From the NCBI GenBank assembly GCA_934370925.1, contig CAKRNG010000004.1, forward strand, positions 1 through 64,000: a DNA stretch of 64,000 nt, given 5' to 3'. The DNA comes from an uncultured Lacticaseibacillus sp. (GTDB lineage: Bacteria > Bacillota > Bacilli > Lactobacillales > Lactobacillaceae). Made by a program: the position numbers and the translations under genes. This document shows positions 8,800-16,616 of the stretch, one piece after another; position 1 is the stretch's first letter, and each line of letters opens with the position of its first letter. The notes under the pieces are model-generated. The model was not told the origin of the DNA and did not search any database. It worked only from the letters and a program-made list of their open reading frames with translations.

Positions 8800-8987
8800 A
8801 ACTTCCGGTCATAGTAGTGGGGAACAGGGAGGGTGGTCATCGACTGAGAGCCACCCCGAAAACACGAATCCAAACCGGAATCTGTGTCATCAATTTAAAA
8901 TGAGTGTAAAAGTGTGGAGCGTTGCTTCAAACGAGGATGGTACCGCCCAGGAATGGGTGCCTCGGTTGAAGTGGCGCTCTTTTTTTG
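8800..8987 (+). promoter_or_regulatory. T-box leader of proBA
   Basis: Stem I is closed by TTCCGGT (8803-8809) and ACCGGAA (8874-8880); it holds the distal hairpin GGGTGG/CCACCC with the AGGGAG bulge zone. The T-box sequence AGGATGGTACCGCC spans 8934-8947 and lies in the loop of a terminator whose arms are GAGCG..CTTCAA.CGAGG (8917-8936) and CCTCGGTTGAAGTGGCGCTC (8960-8979), followed by eight T. The specifier bulge contains CCA (8870-8872), a Pro codon, followed by A; this fits control of proline synthesis by uncharged tRNA-Pro. Reading TCC (Ser) one base earlier cannot be excluded from sequence alone. Confidence 0.9.
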
Positions 8988-8999
8988 GAGGTTCAACAC

Positions 9000-9833
9000 A
9001 TGCTGAATAAGCGAAACATTAATTATGGCCGCGTCGTCGTGAAGATTGGCACAAGTAGTCTCATTCACGCGGAAACAGGTAAGGTGAACTTGATTGCAAT
9101 TGATCGGTTAGCCTACACATTATCGGCCCTTAAGAATCAGGGCGTGCAGGTGATTCTGGTTTCTTCAGGCGCGATTGGTGTGGGCCTGGACCGGATGAAG
9201 ATGAAGGCACGGCCAGAAGCAATTGCGGATCAACAAGCGCTTGCCGCTATTGGTCAACTGGAATTGATGAACCTATATACGCAACGGTTTAGCGATTATG
9301 GGACGCAGATTGGGCAGCTGCTTCTCACCCACGATGTTTTTGATTTTCCCGTTAGCCGGCAACATGTGCTCGACACGATTGATGCACTCCTGACACGGGG
9401 GGTGATTCCGGTCATTAATGAAAATGACTCGGTTGCAACGGATGAATTAGACCATAAGACAACGTTCGGGGACAATGATCAACTCTCAGCGCTCGTCGCC
9501 ACACAGGTTGGTGCCGACACGCTGATTGTCCTTTCAGATATTGACGGGTTGTACGACCGGGACCCCAATAAATTTGCGGACGCACAGATTTTGTACGAAG
9601 TGGAGCATCTGTCGAAACAAGTATTACTGAGTGCTGGCGGCACAAGTACGCGTTTCGGCACGGGTGGCATGGTCACAAAGCTTCGTGCGGCGGAACGAAT
9701 GATACGCAGCAACGGGCAGATGATTCTCGCGAACGGGGCAGATCCGCGCATCATTCTGCGTGTTCTATCTGGTGAACGGGTGGGGACTTGGTTTGGTAGT
9801 CACGTTAAGGAGGCAGTGATTAATGGCAATTAA
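9000..9833 (+). CDS. proB: Glutamate 5-kinase ProB
   Basis: First step of proline synthesis: ATP-dependent phosphorylation of glutamate to gamma-glutamyl phosphate. The 277-residue protein has the amino acid kinase fold: VVVKIGTSSL at the start, LVSSGAIGVG, VIPVINENDSV, FGDNDQLSALVA and LSDIDGLYDRDP. The C-terminal PUA domain found in many ProB proteins is missing, giving a short form. A TTG at 8985 opens the same frame, but it lies in the ribosome binding site GGAGG (8987-8991), which serves ATG 9000. The stop overlaps proA by 11 bases; both genes are under the T-box. Confidence 0.96.
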   Translation: MLNKRNINYGRVVVKIGTSSLIHAETGKVNLIAIDRLAYTLSALKNQGVQVILVSSGAIGVGLDRMKMKARPEAIADQQALAAIGQLELMNLYTQRFSDYGTQIGQLLLTHDVFDFPVSRQHVLDTIDALLTRGVIPVINENDSVATDELDHKTTFGDNDQLSALVATQVGADTLIVLSDIDGLYDRDPNKFADAQILYEVEHLSKQVLLSAGGTSTRFGTGGMVTKLRAAERMIRSNGQMILANGADPRIILRVLSGERVGTWFGSHVKEAVINGN

Positions 9834-11076
9834 GGCAAACGATCTAGTCGCAATGGGCCAAGCTGCAAAGGCGGCGGCATTTAGTCTCGCGCAATTGACG
9901 ACATTACAGAAGAATGCGGTCTTGCAACAGATGGCAGATGGGCTGATTGCAGCAACAGATGTTATTTTGGCCGCAAATGATCGCGATTTGGCGGGTGATT
10001 TGGTCGCCGCCAAGTTTGTTGACCGACTACGATTGACGCCTGAACGGGTTCAGGATATGGCGCAGGGGTTGCGTGATGTCGCACAGCTGGCCGACCCAAC
10101 GACCACCATTGACCGCGGTTGGATTAATGATGCGGGCCTGCAAATTCTGCAGCGCCGCGTGCCACTTGGTGTTGTCGGAATGATCTATGAGGCGCGGCCC
10201 AACGTGACGGTTGATGCGGCAGGCCTATGTTTTAAGAGCGGGAATGCCGTCATTTTGCGTGGTGGTAAGGAAGCCTTGCACAGCAACCAAGCGCTCGCAA
10301 CTGTACTACGAGATGTGCTTACGCATGCGGGGATGCCGGAAGATGCCATCCAGTTGATTACGGACCCTAGTCATGAACTGGCGGCTGACTTCATGCACCT
10401 GACGGATTACCTAGACGTTTTGATTCCGCGTGGTGGCGCGGGGTTAATTCGAACCGTCGTCTCCCAGGCAACGGTTCCTGTGATTGAAACGGGTGCGGGA
10501 AACTGTCACATTTATGTGGATAAGGATGCTGATTTAGCGAAGGCCACTGACATTGTCGTGAACGCAAAAGTGCAGCGACCATCCGTATGCAACGCAGCTG
10601 AAAAACTCCTTGTGCATCAAGACATTGCGGCAGACGCATTACCAATGCTTGTGGCCGCATTGCGGGCGCACGGTGTTGAAGTTCGCGGTGATGCCCGTGC
10701 GCAGGCCATTGTGCCCGACCTGATTCCGGCGACCGATGTTGATTGGGATACCGAGTACAACGATCTCATCATGGCCGTGAAGGTGGTTGATTCCGTTGAT
10801 GAGGCAATTGCGCACATTAACCGGCACAATACGAAGCACTCCGAAAGCATTGTCACGAAGACGCTTGCGACGGGTCGATACTTCCAGCAACGAGTAGATG
10901 CGGCCTGTGTTTACGTGAATGCCTCAACACGATTCACGGACGGCATGTTGTTCGGGTTTGGTGCCGAAATTGGCATTAGCACGCAAAAATTGCATGCACG
11001 AGGCCCCATGGGATTGGCGGCGTTGACCACCATCAAGTATGAAATTACGGGTGATGGGCAGGTACGCGAAGCCTAG
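9823..11076 (+). CDS. proA: Gamma-glutamyl phosphate reductase ProA
   Basis: Second step of proline synthesis: NADPH-dependent reduction of gamma-glutamyl phosphate to glutamate semialdehyde, which cyclises to pyrroline carboxylate. The 417-residue protein has the aldehyde dehydrogenase fold, with PLGVVGMIYEARPNVT, FKSGNAVILRGGKE, the catalytic Cys256 in RPSVCNAAEKLL, and the C-terminal FTDGMLFGFGAEIGISTQKL and HARGPMGL. AAGGAGG precedes the ATG by 8 bases, inside proB. proC is not in the window. A strong terminator follows. Confidence 0.97.
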   Translation: MAIKANDLVAMGQAAKAAAFSLAQLTTLQKNAVLQQMADGLIAATDVILAANDRDLAGDLVAAKFVDRLRLTPERVQDMAQGLRDVAQLADPTTTIDRGWINDAGLQILQRRVPLGVVGMIYEARPNVTVDAAGLCFKSGNAVILRGGKEALHSNQALATVLRDVLTHAGMPEDAIQLITDPSHELAADFMHLTDYLDVLIPRGGAGLIRTVVSQATVPVIETGAGNCHIYVDKDADLAKATDIVVNAKVQRPSVCNAAEKLLVHQDIAADALPMLVAALRAHGVEVRGDARAQAIVPDLIPATDVDWDTEYNDLIMAVKVVDSVDEAIAHINRHNTKHSESIVTKTLATGRYFQQRVDAACVYVNASTRFTDGMLFGFGAEIGISTQKLHARGPMGLAALTTIKYEITGDGQVREA

Positions 11077-11156
11077 ACAACCGCGACACTGCACCCAGTT
11101 GCAAAATGCGTTTAATGTGACGGCGATTTTTGCCAACAATAACAAGTATAAAAAGT

Positions 11157-11208
11157 AACCCCCGTGAACGAATGCCTTTAAACAGGCATTTAGTTCACGG
11201 GGGTTTTA
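11157..11208 (+). terminator. proBA terminator
   Basis: AACCCCCGTGAAC pairs with GTTCACGGGGGTT, with an inner pair AATGCCT / AGGCATT, then TTTATTTATT. Confidence 0.9.
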
Positions 11209-11256
11209 TTTATTGACCAAGTAGTTGTTAAAATTAATAACTACGGAGGTGTCATT

Positions 11257-11505
11257 GTGGAATTTGTGCTGTGGACACTCGTCGAAAAACGTCGCGTTTG
11301 GTTTTGGTGGACAGGTGGTCAGCTGTACACAACGGATCAGCAGGCGATGCGGTCTGTTAAGCGAATTGCGCGGACGTTAGACGCTGATTTACATTACGGA
11401 AGCGACACATTTCAACTGCTGTGTGTGACTTTCGATTGTGTCGTCACGTTGATGCCAACGGATGATTTTATGGGGCCGCTCGTTTTAGCGCAGCATTCAG
11501 GCTAG
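11257..11505 (+). CDS. Small hypothetical protein
   Basis: An 82-residue frame starting at GTG (VEFVLWTLVEKRRVWFWW) with GGAGGT 6 bases upstream and a likely promoter (TTGACC 11213-11218, TAATAA 11235-11240). It is rich in Trp and aromatic residues near the N-terminus, with no clear membrane segment or motif. I do not recognise the family. It stands alone between the proBA terminator and a convergent membrane protein gene. The good ribosome binding site supports translation; the function is unknown. Confidence 0.55.
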   Translation: MEFVLWTLVEKRRVWFWWTGGQLYTTDQQAMRSVKRIARTLDADLHYGSDTFQLLCVTFDCVVTLMPTDDFMGPLVLAQHSG

Positions 11506-11621
11506 CGAGCTGTTTATTTTTAATATTTTATGTTAATCTAGTGTTCCTTGGCAGGGGCGCCCCGAATATTTTCGGGGTTAACGAAACCACTAACGCAGAT
11601 GGCATTTGTATACTGGCGGGT

Positions 11622-11665
11622 GGACACAAAGGGGACCGTGAGTATTCACGGTCCCCTTTGTGTCC
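11622..11665. terminator. Perfect 20 bp hairpin between convergent genes
   Basis: GGACACAAAGGGGACCGTGA pairs without mismatch with its complement around the loop GTAT. It lacks a T-run on both sides and lies 7 bases past the stop codon of the leftward gene. A role in RNA stability or two-way termination is inferred. Confidence 0.65.
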
Positions 11666-11672
11666 AATCAAT

Positions 11673-11909
11673 TTAGATGCGCCCGCTTCGGACGAGATTC
11701 CGTAATACGTAAAGTCCGCCGATGATAAAGGCCATCCAGATGAACAGTCCGAACGCAAATAGGCTGGCGCCGAAGAGCTTAAATGCGGTTACGGCAATGA
11801 ACAGAACAATAACGGCAGCGATAATTAAATTAAGCGGATGGTTGAGTCTTGCGATGATAAAGGCTAATAGAATGGCGACGATTAAGTAGATTAAAATATC
11901 GATAAACAT
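11673..11909 (-). CDS. Small integral membrane protein
   Basis: A 78-residue, very hydrophobic protein: MFIDILIYLIVAILLAFIIA is the first span, followed by LIIAAVIVLFIAVTAFKLFG and LFAFGLFIWMAFIIGGLYVL, then a basic end RNLVRSGRI, so three spans. The frame opens six codons earlier, but GGGAGGG on the minus strand stands 5 bases before ATG 11909. Its promoter is divergent from that of the TetR gene. Family not recognised. Confidence 0.7.
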   Translation of the reverse strand: MFIDILIYLIVAILLAFIIARLNHPLNLIIAAVIVLFIAVTAFKLFGASLFAFGLFIWMAFIIGGLYVLRNLVRSGRI

Positions 11910-11960
11910 GGAGCCCTCCCCGAACACATTTCGTTTGAACGTAAAAACACTCTGATGCGC

Positions 11961-12026
11961 AGTATATACGAAGTGTGCAAAAGGGACAAGTCAAAGCTAG
12001 ACACGTAATAATCAGGTTGGTATACT
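11961..12026. promoter_or_regulatory. Divergent promoters of the small membrane protein and tetR genes
   Basis: Leftward: TTGTCC (complement of 11984-11989), 17 bases, TATACT (complement of 11961-11966). Rightward: TAGACA (11998-12003), 17 bases, TATACT (12021-12026). The -35 boxes stand 8 bases apart. I found no convincing palindrome for a TetR operator in the gap. Confidence 0.65.
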
Positions 12027-12055
12027 TTTATATAGTAGTTTAGGAGGTGAACTAT

Positions 12056-12664
12056 ATGCCGGCAGAACATACACGCCGTGAAGACCCGCGGATTAAAAAA
12101 ACAGAATTACGTCTGCGTCGCGCGCTTTTTGAGAATCTGGCAGCGGTTGGAACCAACCGTTTAAGTGTTGCGACGATTACGGCAACTGCCGGTGTTACGC
12201 GCGGTACTTTTTATCAACACTACGCTGATAAGCAGGATTTTCTCCGCTCGGTTCGCCGTGATACCGTCTTGGATTTCTTTTCCGCCTGTGTCTTCAAACG
12301 CGCAGATGAGGTCGGAAAGGCACCGCGGTTACACGTTCGGTTAGCGCTTGACTATTTACGCCGACCAGAAAATGGTATTGCAACGCTGCTAAAATACGAT
12401 GAGCAGGCGTTTTTATCTGAACTAAGTGCAGGAATGAAGAACATGATTGCACATTACTTAGATGAGAAGGGTCGTTTTGGGTCGCAGACGGATATCCAGA
12501 CAGAAGATTTGGTTATGGCGGCGACTGTGATTAACGTTGCAATCTTCAAAGAGTGGACTTTGGGCACTCGGGGGTGGCAAGTAGATTACGCGACAAAGCT
12601 GGTCGTTGAACTGAATAAGTTTGCGCCAGGTATCAGTAATCGACTTGCGGAATTCTACTGCTAA
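12056..12664 (+). CDS. TetR/AcrR family transcriptional regulator
   Basis: The 202-residue protein has the N-terminal TetR helix-turn-helix (LSVATITATAGVTRGTFYQH, then YADKQDFL at about 43-75) and a helical C-terminal ligand/dimer domain without a recognisable signature. A GTG at 12047 is in frame, but it lies within AGGAGGTG; ATG 12056 is the natural start. It is divergent from the small membrane protein gene at 11673-11909, which makes that gene a candidate target, though this is inference. Confidence 0.85.
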   Translation: MPAEHTRREDPRIKKTELRLRRALFENLAAVGTNRLSVATITATAGVTRGTFYQHYADKQDFLRSVRRDTVLDFFSACVFKRADEVGKAPRLHVRLALDYLRRPENGIATLLKYDEQAFLSELSAGMKNMIAHYLDEKGRFGSQTDIQTEDLVMAATVINVAIFKEWTLGTRGWQVDYATKLVVELNKFAPGISNRLAEFYC

Positions 12665-12706
12665 CGGTCTTTTTGACGACTTACAGAATTTGTTTTCATA
12701 AATAGC

Positions 12707-12857
12707 TTGTGTAATCGGCTAGTTATTGCTAAAATATCACCGTTGTATTTGTCACCCTGCGACTGCAACCGCACGGTGTTGGGTTTTAAGCGGAAGCACC
12801 CATCCCGGCGAGTAATCAGGGAATCAGCCCATTAGTGGGCACGTAGGAGGTGTACAC
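12707..12857 (+). promoter_or_regulatory. rplU promoter and probable L21 leader
   Basis: TTGTGT (12707-12712), 17 bases, TAAAAT (12730-12735). The transcript would carry a GC-rich, structured leader of about 115 bases (12742-12857) with pairs such as CACGGTG with upstream CACCGT and TGGGCTGA-like ends near GCCCATTAGTGGGC, a small hairpin at 12828-12840. L21 operons of Bacilli have an autoregulatory leader (Rfam L21_leader); I infer the same here without a covariance search. Confidence 0.6.
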
Positions 12858-13166
12858 ATGTACGCAATTATCAAGACTGGCGGCAAGCAGTACAAGGCAG
12901 AGGCTGGTAAGGCTATCTACGTCGAAAAGCTCGACGCAGAAGAAGGCGCAACCGTTACCTTTGACCAGGTTGTTCTTGTCGGCGGCGACGAAACCAAGAT
13001 TGGCACGCCCGTTGTTGAAGGTGCTACTGTAACCGGTAAGGTTGAAAAGCAGGGCCGGGAAAAGAAGGTTGTTACTTACAAGTACAAGCCTAAGAAGCAC
13101 CAGCACCAGAAGAAGGGTCACCGTCAGCCATACACGAAAGTTACGATTGACGCTATCAACCTTTAA
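12858..13166 (+). CDS. rplU: 50S ribosomal protein bL21
   Basis: The 102-residue protein starts [20 protein letters not shown] and ends with the [20 protein letters not shown] stretch that binds 23S rRNA; length and sequence are typical. TAGGAGGTG lies 5 bases before the ATG. It heads a two-gene unit with rpmA. The gap to rpmA is only 52 bases and holds no reading frame, although the protease gene prp usually lies here in Firmicutes. Confidence 0.98.
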   Translation: MYAIIKTGGKQYKAEAGKAIYVEKLDAEEGATVTFDQVVLVGGDETKIGTPVVEGATVTGKVEKQGREKKVVTYKYKPKKHQHQKKGHRQPYTKVTIDAINL

Positions 13167-13218
13167 TTCTAACTCACGGAGTAATCCGTATTAATCCTAT
13201 TTATGGAGGTGTACTACA

Positions 13219-13503
13219 ATGGAAATGCAGAATCTTGAGTTCCTCTCCCACCACAAAGGGGGCGGTTCCACTTCTAACGGCCGTAACTCCGCAGGTCGGC
13301 GTCTTGGTAGCAAGCGCGCCGATGGTCAGTTCGTAAAGGCTGGTAACATCCTCTACCGTCAGCGCGGTACGAAGATTCACCCAGGTACGAACGTTGGCCG
13401 CGGTGGCGACGACACGCTTTTTGCAACGGCAGACGGTATCGTTAAGTTCGAACGTCTTGGTCGCGACAAGAAGCAGGTTTCCGTCTACCCAGTGGAAGCT
13501 TAA
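13219..13503 (+). CDS. rpmA: 50S ribosomal protein bL27 with N-terminal extension
   Basis: bL27 reaches into the peptidyl transferase centre. The body [20 protein letters not shown] through [10 protein letters not shown] is canonical (94 residues). As in other Firmicutes it carries an N-terminal extension before the Lys/His-Gly-Gly start of mature L27, here [10 protein letters not shown]. In relatives as I recall them this extension ends in a LQFF-type motif that the protease Prp cuts; here it reads LEFL. GGAGGTG precedes the ATG by 8 bases. A terminator follows. Confidence 0.98.
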   Translation: MEMQNLEFLSHHKGGGSTSNGRNSAGRRLGSKRADGQFVKAGNILYRQRGTKIHPGTNVGRGGDDTLFATADGIVKFERLGRDKKQVSVYPVEA

Positions 13504-13513
13504 TTAGCTGATG

Positions 13514-13544
13514 AAACGCTCCGTTACCAACGGAGCGTTTTTTT
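13514..13544 (+). terminator. rplU-rpmA terminator
   Basis: AACGCTCCGTT pairs with AACGGAGCGTT around ACC, followed by seven T. A second GC-rich hairpin (ACCCCGTT / AACGGGGT) follows at 13556-13579. Confidence 0.92.
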
Positions 13545-13591
13545 ATTGCTAGACAACCCCGTTATCAATAAACGGGGTAGCGTAACATCAG

Positions 13592-13651
13592 AACAATTTT
13601 GCCTGAATATACCTGAATATAATTGTTGTCTCGTTTGATTAGGCGTATATT
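13592..13651 (+). promoter_or_regulatory. Promoter region of the Xaa-Pro peptidase gene
   Basis: TTGTTG (13623-13628), 17 bases, TATATT (13646-13651) form a likely promoter. Just upstream, CCTGAATATA occurs twice in tandem (13602-13621) inside an inverted repeat AACAATT / AATTGTT (13592-13598 and 13621-13627). The second copy also yields a perfect TATAAT (13618-13623), so two overlapping promoters are possible. Confidence 0.55.
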
Positions 13652-13698
13652 CGAGCTAAATAGCTGGCGAGAAGTTAGCAGATGTGGGGTGTCGATTT

Positions 13699-14772
13699 AT
13701 GAGCAGAATTGACTTGGTACGGGTACAAGTGCGGCAACGTGACCTGAATGCATTACTCATCACGGATCCAATTAATGTGGGATACGTGACGGGGTTTACT
13801 GGCGATGAAAGTGCCGTTTTAATTACTTCCGATAACGGATATTTCATCACGGATTCACGCTTTACGGAGCAAGTGAAATCAGAAGTTCACGGCTTAACGG
13901 TGATTGAACATCGTGGCGGTTTGCTGAAGGAAGCCGGACGTTTGGCAACAGATGCGGGGACAAAGCTCGCATTCGAAGCCGATACAATGACGTATACCGA
14001 TTACCAAACCCTGGCAGCGGCCTATTCTGGTGAGCTGGTACCAACGAGTGGCATCGTTGAATCTTTGCGCGAAGTGAAGGACGACGATGAGTTGCGCTTG
14101 ATTCAGAAGGCAATCCAGATTGCGGAAGCCGGATATGATCACGTACTTCAGACCATCCGACCGGGAATGACGGAATTAGCTGTCGCAACTGACCTTGATT
14201 TCTTCATGCGGCGTCTAGGTGCTTCAGGTACATCCTTTGAAACAATTGTGGCATCAGGGACACGTTCTGCCATGCCCCATGGTTCAGCCACGAGTCGGGT
14301 CATTCAAGCGGGCGACATCGTGACGCTTGATTGGGGATGCATTTACCAGGGTTACGTTTCGGATATCACGCGGACGTTTGCTGTCGGTGATCCAGATCCG
14401 AAACTCGACGAAATTTATGAAATTGTTTACGCCGCAAATCGGGCAGTGGCGGATGTGATGGCGCCGGGTGTTACCGGTCGCACTATCCACGAAGCGGCAC
14501 ATCAGGTGATTGACGGCGCTGGCTACAAGGCGTACTTCGGTCACGGAACGGGTCACGGCATTGGTCGTGGTATCCACGAGGGACCAGGTGCCTGGGGCCG
14601 GTATATGGCAATTGGTCAGGTGATTGGCAACGTTGAAACTGACGAACCAGGTATTTACGTGCCTGATTTAGGGGGCATCCGCATTGAGGATGATTTGCTC
14701 ATCACCCCGGATGGTCACCGACAGTTAACCACACCTGCACCCGCTAAGCTTTTACACGTTCACAACGAATAA
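13699..14772 (+). CDS. pepP: Xaa-Pro aminopeptidase / prolidase-type M24 peptidase
   Basis: A metallopeptidase of family M24B that splits an X-Pro bond at a peptide N-terminus or in a dipeptide. The 357 residues show a creatinase-like N domain (1-125) and the pita-bread catalytic domain with metal ligands in TLDWGCIYQGYVSDITRTF (two Asp), GHGTGHGIGRGIHEGP (His), and ETDEPGIY and GGIRIEDD (two Glu). GTG 13684 is in frame, but GGGGTG at 13686-13691 fits ATG 13699. This gene sits upstream of efp in many Bacilli. PepP (aminopeptidase) versus PepQ (dipeptidase) cannot be settled by sequence reading. Confidence 0.9.
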   Translation: MSRIDLVRVQVRQRDLNALLITDPINVGYVTGFTGDESAVLITSDNGYFITDSRFTEQVKSEVHGLTVIEHRGGLLKEAGRLATDAGTKLAFEADTMTYTDYQTLAAAYSGELVPTSGIVESLREVKDDDELRLIQKAIQIAEAGYDHVLQTIRPGMTELAVATDLDFFMRRLGASGTSFETIVASGTRSAMPHGSATSRVIQAGDIVTLDWGCIYQGYVSDITRTFAVGDPDPKLDEIYEIVYAANRAVADVMAPGVTGRTIHEAAHQVIDGAGYKAYFGHGTGHGIGRGIHEGPGAWGRYMAIGQVIGNVETDEPGIYVPDLGGIRIEDDLLITPDGHRQLTTPAPAKLLHVHNE

Positions 14773-14781
14773 GAGGCAGAT

Positions 14782-14865
14782 ATGGATCGATTTAACGTTG
14801 GCTTCAAAAAAGAAGCAGACAGATTAAGTGCACGCCGTACCCAGATGGCGCCACCTGTTAAGTAA
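14782..14865 (+). CDS. Putative 27-residue small protein
   Basis: A short frame, ATG 14782 to TAA 14865, encodes MDRFNVGFKKEADRLSARRT followed by QMAPPVK. AGAGG lies 6 bases before the ATG, and the frame begins 9 bases after the peptidase stop codon, so it would be translated as the last gene of that transcript. The product is basic and hydrophilic with no membrane segment. No family recognised. Its reality rests on the ribosome binding site and position only. Confidence 0.35.
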   Translation: MDRFNVGFKKEADRLSARRTQMAPPVK

Positions 14866-14933
14866 CCCGTTACTTTGCATGGTGGTGACCTCCGGAACGA
14901 TTGGTGCGTGGCGCGTGCAACATGTCACTTTGC

Positions 14934-14962
14934 TTGCACGCGGTAGTTGCTTTTGTTACCAT
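14934..14962 (+). promoter_or_regulatory. efp promoter
   Basis: TTGCAC (14934-14939), 17 bases, TACCAT (14957-14962), about 25 bases before the efp ribosome binding site. Confidence 0.6.
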
Positions 14963-14992
14963 AAAAACAGATTGTAATCTTGGAGGATTCAC

Positions 14993-15550
14993 ATGATTTC
15001 AGTAAATGATTTTAAGAACGGATTAACGATTGAATTTGACAATGACCTTTGGCGTATTGTTGAGTTCCAGCACGTGAAGCCAGGTAAGGGGAGCGCCTTT
15101 GTTCGCTCAACTCTGAAGAACCTGCGCACGGGTTCCGTTCAGGAAAAGACCTTCCGTTCTACCGAAAAGGTTGAGAAGGCGCAGATTGACACGAAGTCCA
15201 TGCAGTTCTTGTACGCTGATGGCGACGACTACAACTTCATGGATAACGAGACATACGAACAGCTTGCGTTGACGAAGACGCAGCTGGGCGATGCGCTGAA
15301 GTACCTCAAGGAGAACATGGTGGTCAACATCATCATGCACGGTAGCGAAACGCTCGGGATTGACCTCCCTAAGACGGTTGACCTTGAAGTTGCAGACACC
15401 GAACCTGGTATTCGTGGGAACACGAGTTCAGGTGGTTCCAAGCCTGCAACGATGGAAACCGGTGTGGTTGTTCAGGTGCCATTCTTCATCAACAAGGGTG
15501 ACCTTCTGACCATCAACACAACGGATGGTTCATACATCTCTCGTGCATAA
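14993..15550 (+). CDS. efp: Elongation factor P
   Basis: EF-P frees ribosomes stalled at runs of prolines. The 185-residue protein has the KOW-like domain I with the tip loop [12 protein letters not shown] (Lys32 at the modified position; in Bacillus this Lys carries 5-aminopentanol), then two OB domains, ending in the conserved [22 protein letters not shown] precedes the ATG by 8 bases. It leads an operon with the Asp23 protein and nusB. Confidence 0.98.
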   Translation: MISVNDFKNGLTIEFDNDLWRIVEFQHVKPGKGSAFVRSTLKNLRTGSVQEKTFRSTEKVEKAQIDTKSMQFLYADGDDYNFMDNETYEQLALTKTQLGDALKYLKENMVVNIIMHGSETLGIDLPKTVDLEVADTEPGIRGNTSSGGSKPATMETGVVVQVPFFINKGDLLTINTTDGSYISRA

Positions 15551-15631
15551 TCAGGTAACAGGTAAGAACAAGTAACAGTTTCTTTGAACTTGACGGCAAC
15601 ATTGCGTCAATTACGTAAAGGAGGTTGCGTT

Positions 15632-16054
15632 ATGGCAGAAGATGCAAACATCGTTTTAATCGGCCACGACTCAGAAGGAACAATCGAGATTGCTCCCGAA
15701 GTCGTTGAAGTGATTTTAGGAATCGCGGCAGTTGGTGTTGAAGGTGTCTACCAGATGCGGGGAACGCTCGCATCCAGCATTAACCAATTGTTTGGTCGTG
15801 AGAATCGGGGGAAGGGTGTTGCCCTGCACCTAGATGACAACCGGTTGAGCGCGGATGTATACGTGTACTTGAATTATGGTGTCTCCGTGCCAAAGGTGGC
15901 GCTAGATATGCAGGAAACACTTCGCGAACAGCTCCTGTTCATGACGGACCTTGAGCTAACTGAGGTTAACGTGCACGTGGTTGGCGTTGTCCCTGAAAAA
16001 GTTGCGAAGATTGATACGAAAGACCTATTTGAAGATACCGAGGATGACGAATAA
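15632..16054 (+). CDS. yqhY: Asp23/Gls24 family protein (YqhY-like)
   Basis: A 140-residue Asp23 family protein; in Bacillus, YqhY sits next to the acetyl-CoA carboxylase genes and is linked to its control. The domain body IEIAPEVVEVILGIAAVGVEGV and VALDMQETLREQLL is typical. The frame opens at 15584, but AAAGGAGG at about 15617-15624 serves ATG 15632. The stop overlaps the nusB start (TAATG), so translation is coupled. The C-terminal end is acidic (DLFEDTEDDE). Confidence 0.9.
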   Translation: MAEDANIVLIGHDSEGTIEIAPEVVEVILGIAAVGVEGVYQMRGTLASSINQLFGRENRGKGVALHLDDNRLSADVYVYLNYGVSVPKVALDMQETLREQLLFMTDLELTEVNVHVVGVVPEKVAKIDTKDLFEDTEDDE

Positions 16055-16467
16055 TGCTCACTCGACACGCAATTCGCGAAGCAGCGTTCCAGACGCTCTT
16101 TGCTATCGACGCCAATCCCGATGCTGATCGGGAAATGACGTACACGGCAGTTTTACCGGAAGAAGAAATCATTCCTGGCTACTTGATTAGTCTGGTTGAT
16201 GGCGTTCTAGAACATCGGGAAGACTTGGATAAGGCCATTAGTGAACACCTCAAAAAAGGGTGGTCATTGGGGCGTTTGTCCAAGACGAGCCTGATTATCA
16301 TGCGTCTAGGACTTTACGAAATTAAGTACGAGGACGATTTGCCAGATAAAGCCGCACTGAACGAAGCAATTGAGCTTGGTAAGAAATTTGCTGATGCGCA
16401 GACGGCTGGCTTTATTAATGGTATCTTGGCACACTTCATCAGCCCAGAGACGACGCAAGCGCAGTAG
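16054..16467 (+). CDS. nusB: Transcription antitermination factor NusB
   Basis: NusB binds boxA RNA with S10 and helps rRNA transcription run past terminators. The 137-residue helical protein starts MLTRHAIREAAFQTLFAID and ends with AQTAGFINGILAHF, both typical. It is coupled to the preceding gene through TAATG. In most Lactobacillales folD follows; here the next 537 bases hold only repeats and a hairpin before xseA. Confidence 0.96.
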   Translation: MLTRHAIREAAFQTLFAIDANPDADREMTYTAVLPEEEIIPGYLISLVDGVLEHREDLDKAISEHLKKGWSLGRLSKTSLIIMRLGLYEIKYEDDLPDKAALNEAIELGKKFADAQTAGFINGILAHFISPETTQAQ

Positions 16468-16497
16468 GCTGAGTTGTTTGACTGCTGATGAGTGGCT

Positions 16498-16607
16498 GCA
16501 CCAAAAGACGGTTTGGCCCCGGTATACAAGGCAGGCCTGGTGGAAAATCCCGAACTTAGGATTTCTACCGGGGCTGCCTTGTATGTTAGGGCGCATTCTT
16601 TTGGTGC
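16498..16607. repeat. A-family long hairpin, copy A2
   Basis: Arms GCACCAAAAGA / TCTTTTGGTGC, ATACAAGGCAG / CTGCCTTGTAT and apex AAATCC-CGAACTT-AGGATTT. The same architecture as A1, in the opposite orientation, 31 bases after the nusB stop. Outer-arm pairs differ from A1 on both sides (GCACC/GGTGC against GCGCC/GGCGC), i.e. pairing is kept. Confidence 0.88.
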
Positions 16608-16616
16608 GCGACGAAC

